DNA from: Serripes groenlandicus
Taxonomy: Eukaryota; Mollusca; Bivalvia; Cardiida; Cardiidae
Length of the DNA: 64,000 bases
Assembly: GCA_031761405.1 (NCBI GenBank)
Contig: JASEVX010000011.1
Span: 27,019,527 to 27,083,526, forward strand
Reading direction: 5' to 3'
Below the pieces are notes generated by a model that saw only the letters and a program-made list of their open reading frames with translations, ran no database searches and was not told the origin of the DNA. The translations under genes were made by a program, and so were the position numbers. The first letter of the stretch is position 1; each line of letters opens with the position of its first letter. Positions 1 to 10,761 of the stretch are shown one piece after another.

Positions 1-333
1 TATAACTTCGAAAAGGAGAGAGATCAAGTGCAATCGTTATGAATGAAAACAAGAATCGTTCAAAAAGTGTAAACTGCAATTGACAACAATAAGATTTTCC
101 CTAAATATTAACAATATTCCTGTTTTCAAAATGCTATACTACCACGTGTGTGTATATGAGAAAAAATATTATAAAAGATGGTTGACAATTCGTATGTAGT
201 TCTGATCCTACTCATATGTTTTATATATACGGCAAATATAAGGTCAAGTGTACGAGCTAAATTGTTTCCAGTGATATTAACTTGAATGCTATTGGTATTT
301 ACGTACTGCAACGTTAATATAATATATTAAGGT
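1..333. other. AT-rich sequence, nothing recognised
   Basis: No open frame with protein-like composition, no repeat unit and no RNA gene seen. It runs directly into the 124-bp tandem array. Confidence 0.6.
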
Positions 334-914
334 GTTAACTGGGTTAACTTGGTATTTATATTCAATTAGTCTGCACTTCTATTTTATTTTGTTAATATTG
401 ATGTAGCTAGGTATGAAAACAATTACTACTGTCATTTCTAATTTTTTTTTATTATTGATGTAGCTAGGTATGAAAACAGTTACTACTGTCATTAACGATA
501 GTGTAATGTGGTAAAATGTTAACTGGGTTAACTTGGTATTTATATTCAATTAGTGAGCACTTGTATTTATTTTCAATATTGACGAAGCTACGTATAAAAA
601 CAATTAATATTGTCATTAACGATAGTGTAATGTGGTAAAGTGTTAACTTGGTATTTATATTCAATTAGTGAGCACTTATATTTATTTGTAATATTGACGA
701 AGTTACGTATAAAAACAATTAATATTGTCATTAATGGTAATTGAATGATAATTGAATGTGGTAAAGTGTTAACTGGGTTAGCTTGGTATTTATATTCAAT
801 TGGTGAGCACTTATATTTATTTTTAATATTGACGAAGATACGTATAAAATCAATTAATACTGTCATTAATGATAATTGATTGTGGTAAAATGTTAACTGG
901 GTTAACTTGGTATT
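334..914. repeat. 124-bp tandem repeat array, left part
   Basis: Unit starts, marked by GTTAACT(GGGTTA), fall at 334, 518, 642, 768 and 892, giving spacings of 184, 124, 126 and 124 bp. Each unit continues with GGTATTTATATTCAATTAG, a variable AT stretch, a GAAGCTACGTATAAAA-like block and ATTGTCATTAA. The first unit is about 60 bp longer because its TTATTGATGTAGCTAGG block and the following stretch are duplicated internally. The fifth unit is interrupted after 22 bp by the retrotransposon; its remainder resumes at 2481. Confidence 0.9.
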
Positions 915-922
915 TATATTCA
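915..922 (+). repeat. Left target-site duplication of the LINE insertion
   Basis: TATATTCA here is repeated at 2481-2488. In undisturbed units of the surrounding tandem array this octamer occurs once, inside TTTATATTCAATTAG, so the second copy is best explained as a target-site duplication made on insertion. Confidence 0.75.
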
Positions 923-2480
923 TTGACAGGTGTCAAGCAAGGCAACTCAAATTCAAGTTTACTTTTCATAATGTTTGTAAATGACATTCTTAATAACATA
1001 AATTACAATCTTGACGGAGTGTTTACAATAGAATAATTACGACTTTTTCTGCTGCTGTTTGCTGATGACCAGGCTCTATTTGCAACATCAGCATTAAGCT
1101 TACAATCGATGCTAAATGACATTGAATAGTATTGCTATAAATGAAAAATGAAAATTAACATAAATAAAACCAAAGTCATGATCTTTGAAAAAAGTAGAAC
1201 CCGACACCACATGACTTTTTCTTGTATAATGAAAAAATTGAAATTGTAAATTGTTTCAAATACTTAGGAATTTATTTTTACAAAAACGGTGATTAGCTAA
1301 GGTCTCAAAACAGTTTAGCTGAAAATGCTTCTAGATCATTATATGGTTTAATTTCTGTTTTCAACACATTTGAGTTCAGTATAAATAAATAAATGTGAGT
1401 TTATTTGACTAATTAGTATTACCTGTCATTCACTATGCCTCTGAAATATGGTCATACCATTCCGGCAAAGATGTAGAAGGTATACACAACAAATTGTGTA
1501 GACGTATTCTATGTGTTAGAAAATCAACCAATTTATCAAGTATATATGGAGAACTTGGAAGAGTACCTTTAATAATTATAAGACAATGTAACATGATCTG
1601 CTATTGGTTTAAAATACTAAAATTACCAGATAATAATATCACTAAAATTGTATACAACATGCTTGAAAATTATGCTAATAACAATATTACTTATACTGGA
1701 CTTAATTGGGCCCATCATGTTAAAATTATTTTACAATCACTAGGACATAATAACTTGTGGATACAACAAAACAGTGAATTAATAACATTTTGTTTTCAAA
1801 CATTAACAATTATGAGCGTCTGTCCTATTACATATTATCCAAACATTCATTCAATCAAGAGGATTACTTAAACAATATACATGATAGCAAATTAGGAATA
1901 GCATTATGCAAATTTCGAACATCATCTCATAATTTAGAAATAGAAAAGGGAAGGCATCGTAATATCCAAAGATCAGAAAGAACGTGTAAGTTATGTAATC
2001 AAAATGTAGTTGAAAGCGAATACCACTTCCTTCTCGTATGCCCCTTTCTCTATATTTTGCGTTCAAAGTTCTTAAACCCGTATTTCTGCAAGTGGCCAAC
2101 AATAAACAAATTTACAACTCTTATGTCTTCTTCAAATAAAAAAGAAATCTTTAATATTGCTAAATTCATATATTATGCTAATAAAAGAAGAAATGAAGCT
2201 ATCATAAATAATTAAACAATGCATTCTGTTCGTATATACTAACAATCTCTATACACAATTAATAGAATTCAACATATTTTAATAGTTAGCTTAGCTAGCC
2301 TGTAGCATACACATTGTGCTATCCATATGGATTTTTAGATCATTGAATAACAAAACTTCTCAACACTATCTGACTTATTGAAACTACAACATCACATCAC
2401 ATTATATTCTCTGTATTGTTATTTGTACTGATTATACATGATTGCAAATAAAATATTTTGTATTGTATTGTATTGTATTG
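923..2480 (+). pseudogene. 5'-truncated, frameshifted non-LTR retrotransposon (LINE), 3' half
   Basis: This is the 3' part of a LINE coding for reverse transcriptase and its C-terminal tail. Read across frames from 923 it gives GVKQGNSNSSLLFIMFVNDI at the start. The catalytic FADDQALFA box, the counterpart of Y/FADD, follows near 1065-1090. KTKVMIFEK and then FKYLG come next, all in the usual order of RT motifs. Two longer frames at 1494-1871 and 1790-2215 cover the C-terminal region. The second carries CKLCNQNVVESEYHFLLVC, a CxxC...H...C zinc-knuckle-like tail found in several LINE clades. Frameshifts and stops (near 1035, 1290 and 1390, and the frame change at about 1800) make it inactive. 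The 3' end is AATAAA-rich and finishes in TATTG repeats, a microsatellite-type tail. Endonuclease and ORF1 are absent, as expected from 5' truncation. The clade (CR1/L2-like) is only a guess. Confidence 0.9.
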
Positions 2481-2482
2481 TA
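2456..2482 (+). repeat. TATTG microsatellite tail of the LINE
   Basis: About five tandem copies of TATTG/TGTAT follow AAATAAAATATTT. Short tandem repeats in place of poly(A) are typical 3' ends of CR1/L2-like LINEs. It ends exactly at the right target-site duplication. Confidence 0.8.
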
Positions 2483-2575
2483 TATTCAATTAGAGATCAC
2501 TTGCATTATTCTTTTGTTATATTGACATAGCTACGTATGAACACAATTAATATTGTCATTAACGAATGCAGATAA
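2481..2575. repeat. 124-bp tandem array, right remnant after LINE insertion
   Basis: TATATTCAATTAGAGATCAC, then TTGACATAGCTACGTATGAA and ATTGTCATTAACGA, reproduce the part of the unit missing from the fifth left-hand unit. The array was therefore one block before the insertion. Confidence 0.85.
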
Positions 2576-2853
2576 TTAAAATCTGATAATTTATAGAAAC
2601 AACCTGTATATGTAATGTTATACCTATCGGCATTTCTGCATGTGTAACATTTATTTTACGTTATCGACTTTTGAAGTCCCACGTCATTAGCGTCATATGT
2701 AAAGATATTGTTAAAGACATATGAAAACAGATTAGAAAGTATGAAACTGTATTCACAAGGGCTCCAAGTTTAAATTATATAGCTTGCAATTTGTTATAGT
2801 TGCGAGATGATCAGATTTCAAAAGGCTTGATATACATACCTTTTATATTTCAG

Positions 2854-3254
2854 GTCTAAGTAGGCAAGGGACAACATGGATAATACAACAGTAGCAATGT
2901 GTGACGTTCATCGGAACTTTACTAGCGGGTGCACAACACTAGTGTCACTCAATTCATCATCAAACACGTCACTCATACTAGACACGTCACTTACACCAAG
3001 TCATCCACAGACTTCCGCAGTATATAAAGGACTGGAGACGTACGCGTTGGGTTACTGGCACGTCCATCCATATCTGAGCCTGCTGATCTGTGTCTTTGGA
3101 ATTGTTTCTAACATCATTAATATCATCATTCTTACACAGAAGAAAATGCTAAATCCCATTAATTGCGTTCTAACTGGAATTGCTGTATCTGATATTATTA
3201 CAATGGCGGACTATGTACCTTTTGTTATACACTTCTATCTAAGGACAGGACTGG
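2854..3254 (+). CDS. Exon 1 (coding) of a myosuppressin/FMRFamide-receptor-like class A GPCR
   Basis: The exon opens after a TTTTATATTTCAG acceptor and has 22 nt of 5'UTR. Its ATG is at 2876. It is open to a GTAAGT donor at 3255, leaving a phase-1 junction after 126 full codons. The predicted N-terminus (about 64 residues) has N-glycosylation sequons at N3, N14, N26 and N30, as expected for an extracellular domain. TM1 spans about residues 65-87, with GIVSN giving the TM1 asparagine at N79. A short intracellular loop (TQKKMLNPIN) leads to TM2 (about 97-121) containing the conserved LTGIAVSD aspartate, D106. WHVHPYLSLLICVFGIVSN, NIIILTQKKM.NP.N and LTGIAVSD are close to the pattern of insect DmsR and nematode dmsr receptors, which bind RFamide-type neuropeptides and signal through G proteins. 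The assignment rests on motif memory. TM3-TM7, including DRY and NPxxY, are not in this exon, and I found none downstream. No intact upstream UTR exon was identified. Confidence 0.8.
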
Positions 3255-4773
3255 GTAAGTAACTTAAATAAATCAATGTTTCATTATCTAAGGCTTTTGG
3301 GGTTCTATTGTGTATTTATGATGATACATCCTTCTACTTCTTTACTTAGAGCTGTTCTTTCATTATATTCATTTGATGGGACGTATACCGAAATATAAAT
3401 TTCTGCGGGAGATTGATCGATTTGTGGCATTTCATCAGTATTTAAGTCATACCTAGAAGACGAGTTTACACGCACATAGCCAGGTATGTGTTAATCACGC
3501 TTTTTGTGATCAGTCCTTTACGTTTTAATAGCATATATATGGCAAAATGGTTTAATTCTTTTCGAATATATTTATACGTCTGTAGTTACGCCTATTTTGA
3601 AAGTTCAGATGCTTGTTACCAAACATTAAGCAACAATGTTTGCGTCTTGAAATTTCGTTTATTCGTTATCTCTGAGTCGTATTACAGGTATTACAGTTTT
3701 ACGCATTTTGTTATTGCGTCTTGTCGCGTGGTATGGCATCACAGAAGCTAGGTCTTGATTAATAAAACGGAAGGAAAATACCAGTCTGCGCATCCATGCT
3801 GAAGGATGCTTAAAATACTGTTGAACAGAAATATCTTCTAGTATTTTATGCTTGATTACAAACAGTGTTGAGTCAGATCCGGATGATTTTCGACGAACGA
3901 CACTAATAAGGATATGATGGGTTTGTAGTAGTAGTCTGGACATGATTTGCACGTTGATAAAAGTGTACTTTTATTTTACTTTGGTTTACCAGTTTAGATT
4001 TCGAATTATGCCTCTTTATGAAATTCTAAGTCCTTTTAGCATTGCATGCCAAATATACATACACTCAAATATGAGAGCTCTTCAAATCAATTATATTTTT
4101 TTCTAGAAATATATTTGTATGGACAAGCTATCAGCATATGGTTGGGGTCACAGTATTTTACGAACATATTTCTGGTTCGTGTTTATTCCAGATCTCCACA
4201 CAACGTTTAATCATGGCAACCTGAGTTCTGTCTCTTAAACGAAGTATCTGTAATGTATTCGACATTGGCTTTAGTTAATGGATTATGTGAAAATTATACG
4301 AACATGCATGCTACTTAATGAACAACACCATTTATGTCATAACACTGATCATAAATCTGATCCTGTAGCCCGTTATCTTACGAAAACGCTTTACAGATAG
4401 CAGATAAATAATCAGGCTGTGCACGCAATGTTTGTTCAATAACGTCTGCGCAAATAACTAGTGTGAACTGTATTTTGTCATTTACCCCCGTCTGAATATA
4501 GATCAATAACAGTTGTTTATGTCCTTGCGCAATCACGGTTCTGAACAGTGAGTTATACCAAGCGATAATTCCACTATTTAATTGGTGGTTTTTTTTCCAG
4601 TTAAAACATGCAACCAGGACATATATCAAGGAACATAAATACAACAATTGTTTAGATGCAAAATGGAGATATAGTACTGTACATGTCCATGCATAGCCAT
4701 CTTAATATCACTGTTTGTGCTCTCAATGCAATAGCGACAGTTATATGATTTTTTCTACAGATAAAACAAAGAC
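3255..4773. other. Presumed intron of the GPCR gene; nothing else recognised
   Basis: It begins with the GTAAGT donor. The open frames at 3488-3751 (+), 3659-3952 (-) and 4378-4647 (-) have no recognisable domain and overlap one another on opposite strands, so they are not called as genes. Confidence 0.55.
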
Positions 4774-4920
4774 TTAACCCTTTCGCTGCCTATAACGGCT
4801 TTTGAAAACAATGCATAGTCAGTCGAAATTTTAGCTAAAAGTCACGGAGGGAAGGCCATAAGTTCAGTTGTTAACCCTTTCACTGCCAAAGGCAATGAAA
4901 GGCTTTTTTTCAAACACTGC
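4774..4920. repeat. Two short TTAACCCTTT-headed fragments, MITE-like
   Basis: TTAACCCTTTCGCTGCC starts at 4774 and TTAACCCTTTCACTGCC at 4871. The second is followed by a complementary GGCAATGAAAGG, a small hairpin. The heads match the ends of the 222-bp TTAA element seen at 9121 and 33156, but the bodies differ. They may be a related family or decayed copies. Confidence 0.4.
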
Positions 4921-5530
4921 AGATTCAGATTCAAATGCATTCCCGTATTGCAATGAATGTATTCAATATATGCATATCAGCGTAGAAGCATTTGTATTTC
5001 AATGATGTTTTCTTCTCCCTGTTAAACAGTTGATTAACAATGTTTATACGGAGCTATACTTTGATTCCGGATTTCTTGTTTATGCCGGAATTAAAAAACA
5101 TTATTGTATTAAGGAAATGATTTGAAGTCTATATTGATACTATCGTTAAATAAATCCTCATTGATAGATAACATCTTTCTATATAAAGAATGAACTGAAT
5201 TCCAAACATATAAAAACAGCTGATTAACTGAAAGCATGTTTTTGATACATATTTTTCGCTATATTTGCACCATGCACGTACGTTTTAACACGAAATTTAA
5301 TTCCTATATCACCAATGTAATGGTAGACATACATACATAGTTTGACCACATTGTATTTGATTGCGTATGGGAGCAATACTTGTGGATCTTTCCCTGTGAG
5401 ACTCGCTGTTAGAAGCAGTGAATTTAACCGGTAATGATGTTCAGTCTTGACGTGTTGTCATCTTATCTCATCGTTTACGTGATCCGTTTGGACAAGTATG
5501 GACCAGACTGAAAATGTGATCTTACTTAAG
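4921..5530. other. AT-rich sequence, nothing recognised
   Basis: No protein-like frame, RNA gene or clear repeat seen. Confidence 0.55.
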
Positions 5531-5745
5531 ATCGAGATATATACCAGAGGACTAGATAAGGAGGAGTGAAGTGGTCTTTTACCACATATATTATTTATCT
5601 TATGACTCAACCAAACCCTATGTTGTTGGTACTCAAAAGAATCGTCACGATGAGACGATTCTTTTGAGTACCCACAGCATAGGGTTTGAGTATCCAATAA
5701 GGATTTTAGAATCTGAAATACTCACGTTATTTAGAGCTCTGTGTA
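5531..5745. mobile_element. Fold-back (hairpin) element, copy 1
   Basis: It starts with CCAGAGGACTAGATAAGGAG. The same end appears inverted at the right edge of copy 2 (about 14130-14155). The core is a near-perfect hairpin: AAACCCTATGTTGTTGGTAC and CAAAAGAATCGTC pair with GACGATTCTTTTGAG and TACCCACAGCATAGGGTTT around a short loop near 5652. The right flank AATAAGGATTTTAGAA...TAGAGCTCT recurs in inverted orientation at 13964-14020. No coding capacity. A non-autonomous transposon of unknown superfamily is inferred. Confidence 0.6.
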
Positions 5746-5825
5746 CATAGCAAATTATTCTCGAAAATTAAACTGTCGATGTTCATTTATCGAATGCACA
5801 TCTCCATTTTGCACTGAAACAAGTC

Positions 5826-6010
5826 GAGCCTCGAGAGTTATCAATCCATGGGTCGTGAGTTCAAACCCAAGATCGGAAATAACTTCTTTCCGATGATTGA
5901 CACAAGTCATTGTATGTCTTCCAGCAATGGACATAAAAGTCCATGTGTGAATGAACTCATTTACCTGGCATGAGTATTATGTGGAGCACAGGTATGAGCA
6001 ATTCAAGAAA
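5826..6010 (+). repeat. tRNA-like SINE, family with GATTGACACAAGTCA body (diverged)
   Basis: A degenerate B box (GTGAGTTCAAACCC) near 5858 is followed by TTCTTTCCGATGATTGACAC and AAGTCATTG. The body resembles the copy at 21952 (TTCTTTCTGGTGATTAATAC). The A-box part is weak. Confidence 0.45.
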
Positions 6011-6186
6011 CAAATCTTACAAGAACTGGCCCCCGTGATATGAATAAGTTTTATATATCAACACAAAACAATATATTTATTATAATCCGTGAACACTCAA
6101 AATAGTTTTCTTCCCACTCGTTTCCCTGCCGCTCGTACATATTATCTCACGAAGACACTATGTCTCGATCATAAAAGGAAACTCAA

Positions 6187-6446
6187 TATGAGACGTCCCG
6201 CGATAAAACCAACATTATGGCCTCTGAGTAATGTATTGACCCAGATCAGCCTGCGCAGTCCGCGTAGACTGATCCGGGCCGACACATTCCGTCTCAGGGG
6301 TATAGAGTCATTATTCCTGAAACAAAAAAATCCACATGAGGCGAAAAGTGTCTATTCGGGTTAGCCTGCATGGCATGCTTAGGCTGATCCGGGTCGATGC
6401 TTTACGCAGAGTGCACAATGTTGGTTTTCCCGCGGGACGGCTCAAT
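6187..6446 (-). mobile_element. GAGCC palindromic MITE, copy 1 (reverse orientation)
   Basis: The ends are ATGAGACGTCCCGCGA and CGCGGGACGGCTCA, with complementary inner arms (CCAACATTATGG / ACAATGTTGG). The left arm holds its own small palindrome CAGCCTGCGCAGTCCGCG. The asymmetric middle (GAGGCGAAAAGTGTC, TGATTCCTGAAAC-like) shows that it lies opposite to the copy at 47302. It is non-coding; the open frame through it is a by-product of the GC-rich arms. Confidence 0.85.
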
Positions 6447-6602
6447 TATAATTAATTTTACTCAAAATATACTAATAAAGGTAAACATTGTATTAATGGT
6501 GAAAAATACTTATTTATACGAATACTATGAACACTTATGAGGAGTTTTAAAAATGCTTTGTTCAACCATAGCAGGCAATTCAAATCTGAATTCTAAGAAT
6601 AC

Positions 6603-6812
6603 ATTGGTACATTGGTAGTGCGTCTGCCTCTCGTACCGAAAGTCCTGGGTTCGAATTCCGTGATGAACGGGTTCTGCCTTTGGATTTTCCACACAAACGG
6701 CGCGAGTACTTATTACATGTAAGTTTCCAGGAAGCAGACATCGAGCGTGAGTAATATAACCTGAAACCTTGTTTCGCAATCGACGTAAAATAAATAAGTT
6801 AAAATTTAAAAA
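6603..6812 (+). repeat. tRNA-derived SINE, 'ACACAAACGGCG' family, copy 1
   Basis: A tRNA-like head (ATTGGTAGTGCGTCTGCCTC) is followed by a good B box, GGGTTCGAATTCC, at 6648-6660. The body TTTTCCACACAAACGGCGCG...CAGGAAGCAGACATCGA and the end TTTCGCAATCGACGT also occur at 29575-29765. It is probably transcribed from the internal pol III promoter when intact. Confidence 0.75.
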
Positions 6813-7945
6813 GATATAATCTGAACTCTGTCTGAAACATGTATACTTCATCTAAAACATGTATACTTCATCTGAAGCATGACCACTTTATGTACATATT
6901 GAATATATCTTCTTCTCAGCAATACCCTTTGAATTTTCTTCAACTTATACAAGGGTATTACGTAGTTATCAACATAATTGAAATACTATTACATCGACAG
7001 TAAATACCGTATTTCCTGTTTGACACACTATTATTAGGATACGCAATGTGTCTCGAAGGGCACTCCACCATGACTGCCGGTTGAAAAATCTTCATCTCGT
7101 TAAGCATTTGCGTTTTTTCCGATTAGTTTTCGTTCATTTAGAAAATTGCAGAGTTTATGACATTTATACCGGTTGAATAATGTCGTTTCCCGCTATAAAA
7201 CTTGTTTTGCTGGTTAATTTCCTGCTACAAAAGTCATTAATTGTGATATTGTTTTGAGTTAAGCAGATCTGTGGTGTAGGGCATCGACCATGCCTCATTG
7301 AGAATTTGGCGCTTAAGTATTTTTTGTTCGTAATTATGAATTCAAGACAGGAACGTCTTTTTCGCATTCTCTGATAAATTGAATTCAGAATATTCAATTG
7401 GATGAAAACTAGGACGCTTTTAAGATGCAAGTTAATTGAAAATTAAAATTTGTAACGGTTTTAGAAAGATTGTTAACGTTGTTTTTAAAAAGTTATGTGT
7501 AGCCTTACTCCGGGAGAATACTCGGAAATTATTAAATGGTGGTGAACCAGTCTTGTCCTTTAATGCGTGATATTCTTACCACACGATCGACGTTAAAGAA
7601 AAGTTGGTATAAATAGCCGGACAACGTCTGTCTTCATAACAGAACATCATAACTATATTTAATATCTTAAATTTCAGCGTCTGTTTGACATCTATCAAAT
7701 ACCGAGACAGTACGCCAGTCATTGCCAAAAGTCTGAAGTTATCAACAAATATTATGTATTGTATTTTAATCAGTTCTGAAGAACTTGAACTACAAATTCC
7801 AAACCTCGCAGGTAAAATTGGTCACATAACGTTATTTTTTAATAGAGATAAAGTTCTTAAATTGCAAAGAAGGAATATATAGAAAATAAACATATTTTAT
7901 TTCTTAAAATATAACTATTTAAATCATAATAAGGGGAAATAACTG
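6813..7945. other. AT-rich sequence, nothing recognised
   Basis: The frames at 7164-7430 (-) and 7685-7882 (+) are low-complexity translations with no domain. No repeat family was matched. Confidence 0.5.
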
Positions 7946-8892
7946 TTTTATTAGCTCTCCTGAGCACGAACTACGGGTCGAGCTATTGTGATCACTCACC
8001 GTACGTCGTCGTCGTCTCTCCGTCCCTCCGTTTACATTTTCCTACAATTGATTTATTGAGATTTAACTCCGTTTTCAACAGTGTTTCATATCACGACGGC
8101 CAGTTCACCTACTCATGCGTTTTCTGTCTTTCTCGTACCAGTATTCTCCACAACATACTTTTCAAACAACTGGCTGATTTTCCACATAGACTATTAGACC
8201 ATTGGTGAGAGACGAATGACGCATGTCACAGTGACATTTGTCAAACGTCGGAAAGAATGTCTGCCGAGCTGGGATTCGAACTCACAAACCCTGGTTTGAC
8301 AGCCTGCGTCGCTACCAACTGAGCTACCGACATTTTCCTTCAAACGACTTCTCCTAAACCAATGTGCCAAATTCAAAATGATTTCAGACAAATGTTCCTT
8401 ATTTGGTTCTCTTTCAATGGTTTATCAAATAATTAAATTCCATGGAGAACCGTGGTTGCCGTTGCATCAGAAAGAGGTCAAAGTGTAAACACTTAAAACA
8501 AATGAAAACTCTCCATGTACTGGCCAGATTTGGAAATGATTTGGCACAACTGTTCCTTGATTGACCCTCTACCAAGATTGTTCAAATTATTCCAATCAGT
8601 TAAAAAACGTAGCAACCAGGTGCCGGAGCTTCTTTTCCTTTTATGTATATATATATAGTGAAATCTTTAACATTTTCTTGATCAAAAGAACTGGTCTGAT
8701 TTGAAAACAATTTTGCACAAATTTTCATTAAGTGACTCCACTGAAATTGATCAAATTATGCCGATATGTTGTTAAATAAACACGGCCATCATCGGTTTGC
8801 TTATTTTGTATAGAGTAAACACTTTGAAATATATTGAAGTTCTATTAAATCATGTGAGCGATATATTACCATATGATGGTCCTCTTGTTTAT
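7946..8892 (+). repeat. Long degenerate mollusc-type dispersed repeat, interrupted by a SINE
   Basis: The left end TTAGCTCTCCTGAGCACGAA, followed by GAGCTATTGTGATCACTCAC and GTCGTCGTCTCTCCGTCC, and the right end GTGAGCGATATATTACCATA then GGTCCTCTTGTTT, match a dispersed repeat I know from bivalve genomes. Inside are degenerate blocks of the type GGCACAACTGTTCCTTGATT and GTTCAAATTATTCCAATC. A SINE is nested at 8049-8331. The inverted head recurs at about 36575. No coding function is seen. Confidence 0.65.
8049..8331 (-). repeat. Full-length tRNA-derived SINE, 'GAGCTGGGATTCGAACTC' family, copy A
   Basis: Read on the minus strand it has a tRNA-like head (GGTAGCTCAGTTGGTAGCGA), then a B box that appears here as GGGATTCGAACTC at 8271-8283. 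A body with CTTTCCGACGTTTGACAAA and a tail ending in the GTTTTCAACAG region near 8070 follow. It is collinear over the whole length with 39911-40196 and partly with 56322-56547. It interrupts the long dispersed repeat around it, so it is the younger insertion. Confidence 0.85.
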
Positions 8893-9116
8893 TAATTAAT
8901 ATACTAATTTAGCAAATGTAACTGGACTTACTGTAAATCCACTATATTCGCATTGAAGTACTCGTATAAGGTCAGAACAAAACAATACTTCATAAATGAG
9001 AACAAGATCGAGCAAAGCACGGACCGGTCTTGTTCTGTGGTGACCGCGATTAGCTACAAGAAGACTGGGAAAAGCAGAACAATTTTACACATATCGGTTA
9101 TCGAAAGCGGACTAGT
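8893..9116. other. Short unannotated spacer
   Basis: AT-rich sequence between the dispersed repeat and the TTAA element; nothing recognised. Confidence 0.5.
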
Positions 9117-9346
9117 TTAACCCTTTCCCTCATACGACAATTCTGCAGTAGACGACATTGAACATATTGTGTCAACAAATAGAAAATCTCTATAATTGAA
9201 AGGATAACCTATGACGAAAAGTGGAAAACATTGTGACAAAAGGAAAAATTGCTCGTTTTGAGCAATTTCTTCTTTTGTCACTATGTTTTCAAAAATCCGT
9301 TTGCTGCAGAGGCGTCAGAAAACGTCTATATGAGGGAAAGGGTTAC
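9117..9346. mobile_element. 222-bp TTAA-flanked MITE (piggyBac-like ends), copy 1
   Basis: The element 9121-9342 begins CCCTTTCCCTCATACGAC and ends with the complement, TATATGAGGGAAAGGG. It is flanked by TTAA on the left and TTAC on the right (one change). A second inverted pair lies inside (GCAGTAGACGAC near the left, CCGTTTGCTGC near the right). A central hairpin AAATTGCTCGTTTTGAGCAA makes the whole element fold back. TTAA duplication with CCC-starting ends is the signature of piggyBac transposons; assignment to that superfamily is inferred. No coding capacity. Confidence 0.8.
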
Positions 9347-10080
9347 TTATACAATAAACAAATGCAACAAGTTACTGTGATAAAACACGCACAAGTGCAT
9401 CGTTATCTGTGGTACTTAATAACAGAAATATGGACACAACAGGTTGAATGAAATAGAGACATGCACTTAACGAAAACTCCCGTAATCATAGTAATAAACC
9501 AGGAAAGATGTAATTTCCTTTTTAGCTATAATGTGATGGAATCTTTAAATGATTACAAGTTCTCAATTTCATCGATAAATCAATATTATCATTTCGAACA
9601 TAATCTCTTTCCGTGAGTGAAGGAAACCACTGTTTATCCATCTGCTACAGACTAACTTTGAAAGCATTGTAGGGAAAGGTGGGACTCCACGTTATATACA
9701 ACTATGTGGAACATATCCATCCTTCTGTGATTTATGATTGAAAGCTCTCTCTTTTTATGTTCGTTCTAAAGGAATATATAAGATATTGTTTATTTTGTAA
9801 CATAAGGCCACCGGCCCAAAAAAACAAATGCATGTTAATTAAAAAAATGAGAGATATTCACATAAATACATATATAGTTTACAACATGGAAATAATTTGA
9901 AAAGCAAACAAATACGTTTAGTAGATACCTGTAAGTAAGCACATGGAACAGTTAAACATACGGACAATGATAAATGTAACTGAGACTATACCAATAATAA
10001 TAGCAGTAATACCACACAAGAATATATCAAATTTAAATTCGATATAAAGTGTTCTAAATTGTATTTGTTTTATTTGAACC
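9347..10080. other. AT-rich sequence, nothing recognised
   Basis: No gene, RNA gene or repeat family identified. Confidence 0.55.
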
Positions 10081-10240
10081 GCGCACCAACAGTTTCGGCG
10101 GTCATGGTGGAATGCCCTTCGGCAAGGGACATCTTCTAGCCTAGGACTGGTTTGTTAACCCAGGGATCATGATTAAGTGAACTGTCAACGTGATATAACT
10201 TAAATAATGTTTTAAAACGGCGTGAAATCTCAATTTAAAA
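10081..10240 (+). repeat. 5'-truncated SINE, 'TTCGGCGGTCATGGTGGA' family
   Basis: The body TCGGCGGTCATGGTGGAATG, GGTTTGTTAACCCAGGGATC and the end TAAAACGGCGTGAAATCTC match the SINE at 52301-52505 from just after its B box. The tRNA-like head is missing. Confidence 0.65.
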
Positions 10241-10761
10241 TAAAATGGTTACACTACCGTGCCTTTGAGGAAGCAATTTAATCTGAGTACTTTGCGGATT
10301 TCAACATGAAAATTCTATATAAAGTATGAAAAAAACTAATCCCTCCCAGGGAACGATATATTAAATAAAACGAAAGGTCTCATCTTACTCAAATCCTCAA
10401 GGTGTTTAATTTAGAATACTTGATATCTACTTTAAATAGTAAAATGACAATTTGGCACATTACAGTGACAGTCTGGATCCCGGGGGACTTGATATAATGT
10501 AAAAGGATGGTTCCCCCATTCAAGTTAAATTATGATAACGTCAAATCTTTACATTTTGGACAAGCACAGACTCGCCTCCTTTAATCTTTAATTCGTTACC
10601 TCATATACACAATTTTGCAGCTGATGACTTTAAGAAACCTCTCAATGGCTCTCAAAATAAAAATATAAATTTAGGATAGGGTTAAAATGAGTTATTGGTC
10701 ATGGTCAGTAATTTTTCCTTGTCCCACTATGTTTTGTTCGCGTCAAAATGCGTCTGCATTT
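10241..10761. other. AT-rich sequence; weak trace of the TTAA MITE
   Basis: CCTCATATACACAATTTTGC then AGCTGATGACTTTAAGAA near 10600 resemble the left part of the 222-bp element, but no right end is found. Otherwise nothing recognised. Confidence 0.4.
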
